The notes beneath the pieces are model-generated. The model saw nothing but the letters and a program-made list of their open reading frames with translations. It had not been told where the DNA came from and did not search any database. A stretch of DNA of 64,000 nt from Cyclospora cayetanensis (Eukaryota; Apicomplexa; Conoidasida; Eucoccidiorida; Eimeriidae). This document shows positions 1-11,426 of the stretch, in pieces (within the stretch, counting starts at the first letter, position 1; the number at the start of each line of letters is the position of its first letter). Both the position numbers and the translations under genes were made by a program. The stretch is taken from the NCBI RefSeq assembly GCF_002999335.1, contig NW_020312074.1:47402-111401 (forward strand), written 5' to 3'.

Positions 1-3000
1 GGAACAGTATTAACTTGCGCCATCGAGGTGGCTTTTTGCATTCATTCAGCTCTACGTGGCGACCCAGTCGCATGGCCAATCATGCAAGATCTGCTTCGAA
101 ATACCGCTCCCGCAATGATTACTCTCCTATTCCAGCTTTATGCAATCAACATCGAAGATATCACAAAAAGAGGCAAGCGAGTTTCGCACGCCCTGAGTGC
201 TGGAAATGCGTCATGGAACTACGCAGATGGTCTCTGGATAGGAGCTTTCGACTTTGGCCGTGCTTTCATCAACGTCATCCAGACTTATCTGCGTCGTGCA
301 GAATCGTTCGTGGATTACTGTAGCAATAAGGTAAGTGCAGTCTTCTACGTCTAGCTTCACGGAAGACTAAATTTCGATGAGCTGTAGTTAGACGCTGGAA
401 ACATCAATCGCACATCCTATTTAATGATAGTCATATTTTTTTGTGCACTATATGTTGTGGCAGAATGCAGAATCTCAAAAATTTGCGGAGACGGCGTCGA
501 TGACAGACACACAGACAATAAGCGCCGAAAGCTTGGAAGAGCCCGAGGCGTCTGGCCAGTTCGCGGAGCCACTGGTCGACGAAGATCTACTGAAGGCCTT
601 CGAAGCCATAGTTAGTCCAAGCTCCATGACAAGCTCGAGGGACGAAGTAGAAAGAAGCAGTACGCGCACATTTATTCCTAGTTCAGATCCTTTTCATTGC
701 CTGGTTGCACAGTGTTTCGTCGTATTTTACTGCAGGCCCCAGAATCAGACGTGCGCGATATAGACGTGTCAAAGCGAGTGAATGTAGCCGTAAGCTCACA
801 CAATCTAAAGAACTGCGGTGAAAGTCATAGACTAAATACCGTACAGCTCGACACGTGGGTATGCCTGAGTGCTTCGTGCTATAACTCTTTCCACTTTTTT
901 GTACAGTGTCAAAAATACAAGAAGTTTGTTTCTTCATTCTCGCGAAACCGCCTAAGCCACGTGGAACGGTTTGTGATCCAAACAATCAAAGTTCTCAAGT
1001 ATGATTACAAGTTCTTCCAGCGCTATATTGGGGAAATGATGTCCATTTTCTACGAGATGGCGTATGGCCTGCTAAATGCGGATGTAGCCAACGTGTTGAG
1101 CGATAAAATGTCCTTAGACACTATGCGAGAACGCATTCATACGGCCTTGGCTAAATTTCAAGTATACAGGGAAGTCAGTTCCGAAATACAAAGCAGCTCG
1201 CTCCCACGGACACTATTTAGAGAGCCGTGGTTCACCCGCTCGGCTAGAGATTTGGCACATGGCTTCTTTGAGAGTGGTAAGAAGTTCCCTGCCTGACGCA
1301 GAAATTAGTGGCGCTATTAAACCAGAGACGCCTAGGAATAGCCTACTGCTCGCTCGAGTTTTTACATGCTTATAAGCATTTGCCTGCTATGCATACGCTC
1401 AAGTGAACTGTTCGCTTTTCTTCAGCTGGCGGACTATCAATTTTTTTAATCTTCGAAGAGGATAGCAAAACATCCACTGCCGCTCGTGATAGGGCTGCCT
1501 TTAAGCTCCTTACCGCAGGAGCCAACAACCTGCACAAGTCTGTTAATTCTCTCTTCCGAGAGTTCCTGACAGCTCGTCTCATGATCGCTCGCTTGGAAGG
1601 CCACAGCTCAGTGAAGACAATACAAGACTTTATCGCATTGTGCAACCCACAACTAGGAATTCCAGATATAAACCTGTGTGGAAAGGTAGTAACATCTGAG
1701 GTTGATCCAGCTGCCTTCGTGAAAGAAGCACTGTTTGCTTTGCACGCACCTATGACGACCTCTGCTGATGATATAGCATTCCACAACGACTCTAAGCTTG
1801 GCAATGTATTCACGAGTTGGAGCGGTACAGGACTTTCCGAGCAAAACCGCGCTGTGGCTGAGGGGGCCAGTGACAGAGGTAACATTGCGTACAGACCAAG
1901 TGCACGCAAAGACCTTTGTTTAAGAAACTTTTATATCAGTATTCTTGCTGAGGCGAGATGACTTTGTTCCTGAAGGTTTTACATGCACAGCATTGTCCTG
2001 TATTGCTTTGCAGCTGCAATGGAAAACTTTATTCTGCATCTTCGTGAAGCCGTCCAAAGTCGAGTAGGCCACGTACTATGAAGCGAACGATTTTGACCAG
2101 CTGAATGAGGCTCACCCTTTGGGGCCTTTAGAAGACTACATATACGCGAGCGCACTTATACAGAAGCCAAGAGACTTCATTGTGGTAATTGTGCTACTCA
2201 GCTGACATTCTCACGCTTCGAGTTTGCCGACAATTTCACGCGCCTGGTGCTGCATGACACCAACGGACGGAGCGTTAATTTTATTCGTAAGGCCTTTACC
2301 CCTGTGCACTAGAGAGCAACCCACCATGCCATTATATCTAAAAACTGACTTCCAGCTTTTTTGAAGCGAGAATATTTGAGAACAACCTGCGTCATGTGTT
2401 GTACTTTTGCGTGACAGCTGATAATGAAGACGATGTAAAGGGTAAGCAAGATACTTCCATGGGATCCTCTGGCAGAGTTACGAGAGCAGCGAAGTTTATC
2501 CATTCTCGCAGCATTCATTCCAAGTCGTACATATAAGTATAATAAGTCGTACTCGTGCTTTTGTGCTCCTCTATCAGCTCTCGCAGGTCAGAAGACAACT
2601 CCACAGAGAAGCTCCCGACCGTCGCCACTAGATACGAATTGTTGGTTCAGCGTTACAGAAGCCAATAAGGGAACCTTGAAGTTTGTAACAATGGATGCTA
2701 AAGAATTAGAAACCTCTATAGAGGGGCTTGCAGTGCCAGCCGAAGGGATTCCAACATATGAGATCCCCGGGCAGGTTATGTACCGTGATCGGCGAGAAGA
2801 GCTTAGATCGATTATCAATGAACCGTCGGCAGTGCGCGATGTAATAGTTGCGAAATTCGTCGATCAAAGCGGAAGAGCAGCAGCTGAAATGGTGAGCCTC
2901 TCTCGAGCGCAGAGGCGCAATTCATGTAGTTGTTATGATGAGCTAAGTTCACCGTAACTGGCACGGTAAAAGGCAAAAGGTTCCTCCAGGAGATATGGCG

Positions 3001-6000
3001 TTATTGCTAGGTATGTCAGTGCTTTGGGGTTGTGGTGAGCAGATGGCAAATCTTCTCTACATTCTCCATTCCAGGACACCCTCCTTCTCAAGCCATAGCC
3101 CTTCGGTTTTCTTGCAAAACATTATGCCAAAGATGTTCTTCGATTCCTTCCAAGCTCTGAGTGTTGCGTCGAAAAGCCGGAAATCTGCAAGCGTGGTGCT
3201 GGAGGGCCGCCTCTACAGCTTTGCCTTGTCGTTTGACAATTTAAAGAGTATCTTTTTGGGAGCTGTGAACAGACTTATTCTCCGCATGCACAGTCTTGAC
3301 TCGAGAGACATGGTGTCAGTCTTCATGATGACGGTCGCAGTGATGGCCTACCAGAGAGTACAAAAGCATCGCACTGGAAAGACACTAGTCATGAATATGT
3401 TTTTAAGAGATGTTCTGCATCTACAGCGGGCTAATCAACTTGGTCGGCTGCTTGAGGAAGCACCCCACTGCGCGTGGTTGGAGAAGCAGGAGGGGCTGCC
3501 TCAGGAAGAGTTTGTCATCAAATGTGCAGCGCTTCGGTTCCTCAAAATTGGCAGCCTGAAGATAGAGGACGCTGAAGTTGTAAGCGGTCTTGGCTTCTAC
3601 AGCACGTGCTGCACTTAGCAGGTATAAGGGGTAGCGACAAATACACGAAGCTCGGGGGGCTATTCTGTTTTCCATGGTGCATAATTGGTGTACATCTACA
3701 GGTGAATGTCCGCAACTACCTTGCGGAATTCTTCAATATTCTCAATGGACTGCGTGGGAAAACACGCTGGATGGATTTCCTAAATATTCGCACTTTTTCT
3801 GCAGAAGCTGACTTGTATGCTGAGACAGCTGCTCAATATTCTTATGAAAAGCTAGAGGGGCAGCTAAGAGATGAAGAAACGCATGAGCAGATAGGAGGTG
3901 TGTTAGGCTCCACAAATTCGAATCTTCATATGGCACTCGGTGGGGCTAGGAAGTATCTCCATGACAAGCGGGACACTTTGACAGCTCTGCGGAGCTATGC
4001 TGAGAACATCAAGAAACTGCCTCCCAGCTTGCGCAAATCACTGGAGGATTTCTTCAGCAGTTGTTATGGCAAGCTCAGAAGATTCCTCGGCGCGAAGCAA
4101 TTTACATGGTTTAAATCAATGTGGGCACAGCGAGCAAGTTCTTATTTGCTTCCGAACGACTCCTGAGCAGTTTATACCTCGTCTTATGCTCCAAGCATTA
4201 TCTGATAGAGCAGCAATTCTAGTCTCCATGCGGACAATCGTTTTTGTCATAGCGGCGACAGCCCACTGTTCTGTTAGTATGTTATGTTGTTTTTGATGCA
4301 GCCGTCCACATGTGCTGCATGCCAGCTCTTTTTTTGCGGCAGTAGCAGGAGCAGAGGGACTTGTCTTTCCGAATCCAGCTGTTTTGCGTGGGAATTTTAT
4401 TAGCGCAAGTGATTTAACAGAATACGGGCAACTACAGCTTGCATTTGAAGAACTGGCGCTGATACTTTCCGACGCTCGTTCAATGCAGAATGTTATAAGC
4501 GAGCTCAGGTCAATTCCTGTCCAAACCGTCGAAGCAAAAGGTATGTGGAAGCACTGCATACTAAAGTCTTCCCAAAATGTGACCTACACGTGTTGCTTTA
4601 TGTCTTGGCTACATGCTGCGTTTTCACGCTTTTGCAGAGGAGTATGATAAACTCAAGGCCAGGGTTGATGAACTGCCACCAGAGACTGTAGAGACAGCTA
4701 CAGGGTGGTCCTTACGTTACATGAATGACGGGAAAGGAGGCTTGGAGATTGCCATTGGACTACTGGCTCTAAAGAGTGGTAATGAGGGACAACTCAACAA
4801 AGCGCTACATTTGTCGCTGGCGAATGTCGAGGTACTCCGATTCTTGAACAGTGCACTCGATGTTGCGCAAGTACTTGAGTATCTACCCAGTGCCACGCCT
4901 GAGGAGCTGCAAAAGCTGAGACTATGTAAGGACTCCCTGTTTCACTCTCTCAAACAGTTTTACTTTAGTGGATCTTCACAAAAACAGATGTATGATCACG
5001 TACGAGCAAGTGTGTTTATCGCTAGGCAGAGTTGTGAACCTACTTGTATTCCTGCTTGTCGCGTGCTTGCAGCGCTAGGTGAATTTAAAGCAACTGTTCA
5101 CGCGGAACCGCAGACCACAGCTTTGAATACGAAAGCACAGTATTCCGTCAGGCAGGGCGTGGACAATTTGGTTAGCTTCTTCTCTTCGTCAGGGTCGGTA
5201 CGTTGTATACTAAAGAAAGCCAGATGATGCTCACGCAATTGAAAGAGTTACGCTTCGCTCTGAGTCGTTAATTGAGCTTATTGTATTCATTAGAAGCACG
5301 ACGTTCCTGTCGAATTCAGCGACGGTATCAAAGATTCATGCTGTGTGTGCAGAGCAACGAAGAAACATTATCCACACATTGTAGAAACCTACTGAAGCCA
5401 CCACATATATTAGCAGATGAGTCACTATGTTCTAAGACTGTGGACGACTGGGTCATTTTGTGCTTCATCTTGATTAAACTTGAAAAAAGAGGGCCAATAC
5501 CGGAAGAAATAGCCCCAATGGAGCTTGTGAAAGCGGCATTCGTAGACGGAAAATCAGTAGAATCGCACCTTCATGACCTTGTCAATTCTGGGCTGCCAAG
5601 CGATTTCCGCCTCCAAGTCGCCAATAGCATAAATCCCTTCCTACGCGGCCTATTGATTTTCTTCATGGGCCACCAACTCGGGGACGTCGGAGCTGCACAA
5701 CTTCTATCCGTAGACTTGCCTACGGGCGTCATCAGCTTTAGCTTCACCCATGTGTACGAATTCACAAGTGCCGAGCCAGAACATGGTGGCACACCTGCCT
5801 ATGTCTTTAGAAAGCTTGCCCGCATCGCGTTTGGAGCGGAGTCTCTAGAAGAGTCAAAGCCCATCAAGATCGCCAACACAAGCATTTCATGTGTGTCTCT
5901 TCATCAGCCCACCGTTTCTGAGTTCCTGCGCTGCTCGAGACTGGCTTGCAGTATTAAATAAGCATGCTTGCTGCATTTTAACTTTGCTTAGTGTGAGTCT

Positions 6001-7501
6001 GACCGGAGTTTCCGCTTACCTGCTCCAGATCCCCAATCTCTCGACGACTGGTATGCGTTCGTCGATCTCGAGAAGCTTGAAGCGCTCACATCTCAAAAGA
6101 TTAAGGCAGATGCGTTGGCCGAAATCAGCGCATGGAGCCGCTTTATGGATCTAGTAGACTTCTTCTTCGCCATGCGTCAGTCGTCTTTGATCGCTCCGCA
6201 AACGATGGTGGCAAGTGCCAGTGACGCCTTGCTCAAGGATGATAGTATTACTTTTCTGGAAAGAGTTGGGATGATTGTATTTATCTCCGATTTCCACAAG
6301 CTTGCCGAGACGGCAAAGATTGATTGTCTCCAAGACGCTATGAAAAACATTGTAACATACGTCCCTCTTCAGATACGAGAGAAGCACTTGTACAAATATG
6401 ATTGTTTTGAAACTAAGCTTTCCGAAGATATGGCAGCCTCAAATGCAGCAAAGACAGCAACGGACGAGTTTGTTGCCCGCGCAATTGAAGCAATTGAAGC
6501 CGGTGAGATAAATGGGTAGTAAAAAAAAATAGCAAGGCCCTGCGCAGCTCGTTTCCTTAGAGAAAGTGTGCTTACTCAGTTTCTGTACGTGCTGGCTTTT
6601 CAGCTTACATCGTGAAAGCCAAAGAACTATTCAATAAGGTTATGTCAAAGCCCGATCAGTCCGAACTCGCCATCAAGAGGGCAATGCAGTTTTCGCAGCA
6701 TGTTCCTGTTTCGGAATTTGGGGGCAAGGTGGCCAAGGAGATCGTGGAAATTGTTTTCCGCCACGGCACTTGGGATAATTTACTCGCTGGGCTGCAGCGG
6801 CTAAGGGACATTGAGTGGCAGTTCCACACGCCTCTGCGCAAAAGAGTGATAAACGAGAAGACCCGGCCGAAGTTCTTCAATCCCATTATCCTTGCAACGG
6901 ATTGTCTCTCCTTCATGTTAGCTGGTAGGCTTCAGTATTCTGCCTTTCGCCTTGTCTTTTAGTGGAACCACTGGGTCGCTGTAGTATCGGTCTACAATAT
7001 AATTGGCGCATAGAGTGGTCCTTGAGGCGATGCATTATACTGCGTTCAGGACGTTACACCAGGCTGAGACTTCCCAAGCCATTGCTGCTCAAGCGTGGAG
7101 CAGCATGGGCCAAGTTGTTTGTAAAGGGGCCCAAAGCCCCTGTCTCCAAAGCATATTAGCTATCATGGCATGCATCCATGGATCGCATTTGTACTCGAAT
7201 TATTCCTGGTCCCCCAGAATCGGTTGAACGTCAAGACCAATCTGGGGAAGATGCTTTACACCCCGATGCACAAATATTCGAAGACAGCGGTAGTGACGAG
7301 GCAGGCAGGCTTCAGGAGGTGCCTCAGTCACTCACCATGCAAGGTGTGCCTTCTGACAAGGGAGGTGGACTTTCCTCTAGCGATGAAAATCAGAACAAGT
7401 CCGCGCCTTCTATGGAGGACGCTCTCTCGAAGTACCCACCCAAGTCAACGGTGGACACTGATGGTAGAGACGAAGTTTTCCCCACTTTGCCAGATTCGTA
7501 A
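1..7501 (+). CDS. RON2-like rhoptry neck protein, 5'-truncated, multi-exon, with frame breaks
   Basis: The reading frame is already open at base 1, so the start lies outside the window. Exons I can place: 1-330, 464-610, 736-789, 907-1276, 1426-1878, from 2014, 2202-2286, 2587-2891, 3075-3579, 3702-4120, 4302-4540, 4638-5009, 5073-5197, 5353-5890, 6029-6502 and 6604-6924. From 3075 onward the joins keep phase. Most of the protein is helical and soluble. Near the end come a hydrophobic segment (6963-7000), a helix and, at about 7104-7158, a hairpin reading G-Q-V-V-C-x6-C-L-Q-S, which resembles the AMA1-binding cysteine loop of RON2; an acidic tail follows (7178-7501). RON2 is inserted into the host membrane during invasion and binds AMA1 at the moving junction. 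The related CLAG proteins are not expected in coccidia, which favours RON2. Frame breaks lie near 2078, 2185-2201, 2892-3075 and 6925-7230; they could be assembly errors or decay. The identification rests on overall character and the loop only. Confidence 0.45.
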
Positions 7502-7749
7502 TCTTGTGCCACACAGCCTGAAGAAAAGCAGATTTTTCTTGAGGCTTCGATCGGGACAGGTGGTTTAACTGGTCGCTAATGAACCATGTTTTTTTCACAA
7601 GCATCATACTCTGCATCTCTCGGTACTTCTCAGCGCAGTAACGGCTTTGTTAGAAGTTGCGTGGTGTAACAACAAAGTCGCGTTTTGTATGTGACTTTCC
7701 TTGAGCTCCTCTATCTAGGGGAGTGGGATGCAATTGAGGTGTGCACTCA
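7502..7749. other. Spacer with no recognisable gene
   Basis: Short stretch between the acidic tail of the RON2-like gene and the interrupted coding sequence that follows. I see no convincing exon, RNA or repeat in it. Confidence 0.4.
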
Positions 7750-8620
7750 AAAGGTGCAGTTTTTCCGTCTCCGCATAGCCCGGGACACCTTGGCGACCTG
7801 TGTGGGTTTGAGCATACTAGCTACGGGCATGTCGTCGAACGTTTTTATGATGCGTTTACATTCAGTGTCGGCAACACGGATCCTGGCATGCTTTCGCGCT
7901 TCAGTTCATGAGCACTGATCCTGCTGTTGGTTCTGTGGTCTCCTTGCTGTTCCACTCCTGCAAGGGATGGTTTCCTCTATAGATTGCACTTTGGTGGGAT
8001 TTGCAGCTACTAGTGTGCACCAAGCCCGTGACCTGGCTGGTGATTTCACTGTGTGTTGACACAGGTCTTTTCGTTTGGCCATTGATTCGTTTTATGATTC
8101 TAAGGGGGGCTGCTTCATGCCAGGTCCTGAAATGTGGGGTCCCGCCATGTACAGTTGGTATGAAACGCTTCTTCGGGTCGTTGCGATATCGCTTACGTCC
8201 TGGCTCTGTGCGAATATTTAAAAAAAGGCTGCTGCTGCCTTACGATTTTCTCCATTTTTGTTGAATTCAAGTATGGTGATGGTCTGAAGCCGATCAACCA
8301 GCGTAGTGCAGGCAACTGCACTCTGGGGTGTTTTCGGTACTCCTCACACCGATGCATATCGTGTTTTGCCTCATGTGGATTCCGGCTTTAATTTCCTTTA
8401 AAGCTGGTTTACTGTGCAGCATACGAAATGCCGCACAGACCCAACCGAGAAATGGCCAAGTGCACTTTGTTGGGTATACGTGGGGCGCCTCCTGGCGGGT
8501 GTATTTACGCCTTTGGTCGCTGCGACAATTGTATTCGCAGTGGCCTATATTACATACTTTCCAGCTTCAATGCGTTCTCTATTGCATTAGTAAGGCCATT
8601 GGCAGTGCGCATATCTAGCA
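7750..8620 (+). pseudogene. Interrupted coding-like sequence, family not recognised
   Basis: Three plus-strand frames carry protein-like text in succession, each cut by a stop. From about 7768 to 7906 one frame reads on to a segment with V-E-R-F-Y-D-A-F-T-F. A second frame takes over from 7908 to about 7980. A third runs from 7982 through in-frame stops near 8060, 8221 and 8430 to about 8618, where a hydrophobic helix with A-A-T-I-V-F-A-V-A-Y appears. I found no GT-AG introns that would remove these stops. The amino-acid make-up (aromatic residues, Gly-Pro motifs, one membrane helix) looks like real protein, so a decayed gene, or a gene damaged by assembly indels, is the best reading. It follows directly on the RON2-like gene, which is also broken, so both may share the same cause. 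I do not recognise a family. Confidence 0.35.
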
Positions 8621-10219
8621 GCCACGAACAGCTAACTGCTCAGGCAAGCATGAACACGGAAATTGGTCACCGAACGTATCAGGATGTTCCTTTCCTTTAG
8701 ACAAGTGGTGTTCCCGATCAGAATATTCACCTTCGTGTTTAAATCCATACCTTCATATGGAATCTAGTTACGGTAGTAAACACAGCTCAGGCTACTCCTA
8801 AGCCTCCAGGATCCTTGGGACTAGATATAGAACGGTCTATCCGTTGGAAAGATTTAGGCGCTGCGATGGTTCACGTTATTTTCCAGTGCTTGGGACTGTG
8901 CATTGGGCACAGTCGTAGTATATGGGATTTTTTCGGGGCGTTGACATTTAAGCCAACGGGAGTATGTATTGGGGTGTCCTACTATTGCTTACTGGGCAAA
9001 GGGGAACGGCGGTGCCCAAGAATAGCAAACCGTCGTCTCTTCGCATGCCATGGCGCCTGCACAGGGGAATAATTGGACCATCAAAGGCCTTTTGGCTGCA
9101 TCGCATGGGACATCTGCAGGAGCTCAGAAGGCCGTTTCTTTGTGTTTGGTTGCAGATTACCTCCGGCACGTTCTCATACTCGGTACTGTACGAAAGCCTG
9201 CTAGGGGGTCGCGCTGCCGCCAGACGTGGCGCATGAGCACTGCCTCGATGGTTCGTTATTCGTGCTTCCTAAATTACGCAAAAGTCTTGGAGGGATAGTG
9301 CATACGTGTTTGTGCCTACACTGGAGCACTGCACGTACCCTGGAGGGGCAGGCCTCCAAAAACCAACGCGTTATGCATGGGATGGCTGTGATCCATGCGG
9401 TAGTGTTCACTTGTGTCACACAGGCTAGGTAATTGATAGTGCTGTGCCGCAAGTCTAGTCTCGTATACTGTCACATCATCCTCCCCGTGGTCGTGCTATT
9501 ATCTGAGAGCTTTGTCTAGCCACTGATCGGCGTTCTCCGTTGGCATCCGGCACCAATATCTTCAGGGTCCAGAGCAGAGTGTCAGGACTTGATACATGCA
9601 TTGTCATATCCTGTGTCTGCTGTGGGCGGGATGCCATGTGCTCCGCTCCAAAGAGCAAGTGGCTAAGGGCAACATCCAGAGTGCAATGTGGCAGTGACAA
9701 GTGCATCCAGTCTCTTCAGAAAACAATTTTATTACATCAAGAATCGGTGTTCGAGTCATTGAGGAGGGGCTTCAGCAGCAGCCAGGACTTTACCTCAAGG
9801 CAGCAGCCGTGGAGGCGGCTTGCTGCTTCAGCGGCAGCAGCCCGAACAGGTAAAAAGGGCAAGAACGGGGCCCCCTGCACACGAAGGAAGGCAAATTTCT
9901 GCATCCAAACAACTAGTTGTCTCTAATTTGCCGCTCGTGTGTCTGCTCGGCTCTTCGTGTAGCCCGCGCCACTCGTGGGGCGTTGCTTACCACGGACTCC
10001 GCCAAGGAGGTGTTATCGCTTGCTACGCAATAGCAGCACAAGCGACACCATCGACGAGCCAGGAACAGCAGTGCAGACACACCTCTGTATCCACACCAGC
10101 CCCCGCGCAGGCACTGCCGTTAAGAATTTCTCGGCGGGGGAGCCTCACGTGCTCGAAGAACGCCTGCATGCCGTCCCCCTGCAGGCTATTTGTGGTGGTC
10201 CTGAGTCCTCCGTTTTTGC
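8621..10219. other. Stretch without a gene I can define; scattered coding-like pieces
   Basis: Several open stretches occur on the plus strand (for example 8815-9072, 9050-9298 and 9750-9850, the last with CAG-type codons), but frames change often and no chain of phased exons emerges. It could hold further exons of a decayed gene or of a gene ending near 11053. Confidence 0.3.
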
Positions 10220-10222
10220 AGC

Positions 10223-11053
10223 GATTTCATTGACTTAAAGCAGCTCTACGGAGAGGAAACTGGCGGCGCCACTGCCTGCCTCTCGAGTCAGACGGCCGCT
10301 GCTGCAACGCTTCCTCGTGGCGGCGAGGTCTTCCGCTTGCTCCCTGGCAGCCCCTTCTGGCTACACGCACGTGCATGCGAGGCTGTGCGTTTCTGGCTAT
10401 GTCAGCAGAGGATCCTGGTGGGCAGATCAGCTCCGCAAGCCCTCTGTGACTAAGCGGCTCCAATGCGCAGTGAAGCCACAGGGCACGCGAAGGGGCATCC
10501 TGCGTGAGGAACTTTCTTGCAGCGTAGGCGCAGAGAGGTGATATACGAGGCAGCACACCAACTGCCTGCCCTGTTTAGACGACTGGCAAGCTGGGGATGA
10601 GCATTCCAGCAGGCATTCGTCCCTGATTTGTTCGGCTTGCTCAGTGCCACCACGACGGCGCAGCAGCAGGAGTTGGGAGCAGCACAGTAGCCGGGCCTTA
10701 CTGCAGCATAAAACAGCTCTGCATGTCGTGTGACAGCCACGCTGCTTTCACCCTACTGACGATTCACATTGAAAAGCCTTTCGCTTTGTTCGAAGACGCC
10801 CAGGACCAACAAAGCCTTTCGAAAGGAAGGGCAAAAACAACAACGTCAGTCCACTAGCGGCGACCACGCCGTTGCTTCAGCATCAGCTCCAAAGGCATCG
10901 CTTTCACCGACCATTAGACGCACTGCAGCGTTCCTTGGTGGACCTCCTGATGCATGTGTGTGGACTGGACCGCGGCAATCCTGAAGAGAGCAGCGTGGCA
11001 CCCCCCTTTCTCACGCCCTTTGATCGCGGCAACCACGCGCACATCGTCCCTTA
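10223..11053 (+). pseudogene. Coding-like sequence with repeated in-frame stops, unknown family
   Basis: A good polypyrimidine/AG acceptor at about 10221 opens a frame running to a TAA at 10452 (it includes I-D-L-K-Q-L-Y-G-E-E). The same frame continues past TAA, two TGA and a TAG with protein-like text between them: one piece follows an acceptor-like site at 10522 (E-V-I-Y-E-A-A-H-Q-L-P-A-L-F), another ends in a Gln run near 10690. From about 10776 a different frame stays open to TAA at 11051-11053 and includes L-V-D-L-L-M-H-V-C-G-L-D. The last stop lies only 23 bases before the kinase ATG that follows, unusually tight for two separate genes. Readings: a pseudogene, 3' exons of a gene with undetected small introns, or upstream exons of the kinase gene. 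I cannot name the protein. Confidence 0.35.
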
Positions 11054-11076
11054 ATTCAGCGAATTCGAGCGCTGCA

Positions 11077-11373
11077 ATGCCAACACATGAAGGGCCCCCC
11101 GCCGCTCCAGCGGTAGGAGGGGGGGGCACCGCTGGAGTTATCATGTTGCCATCGCATCCTCTCTACTACTTCTCCACACACAACGCCCTAAGGGGGGCTG
11201 ACGGGGAAGACTTGCACTTCCGAGTTTGCTTCGAGGAACTCCATGGCTCGAGGTCTTGCGAATTAGACATTTACCCCTTCTACGATGTGCAGATGGTCAA
11301 GCGATTGCTCATTAAGAAGCTGAGACTCCCTGCATCCATGCAGGTTCGTCAGTCAGTCGGCCGTGCATGTGTA

Positions 11374-11426
<53 letters not shown>

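Noticed and set aside
7982..8220. Selenocysteine or stop readthrough at the in-frame TGA near 8060
   Set aside because: Other stop types and frame changes follow close by and I saw no SECIS-like hairpin, so decay or indels explain it more simply.
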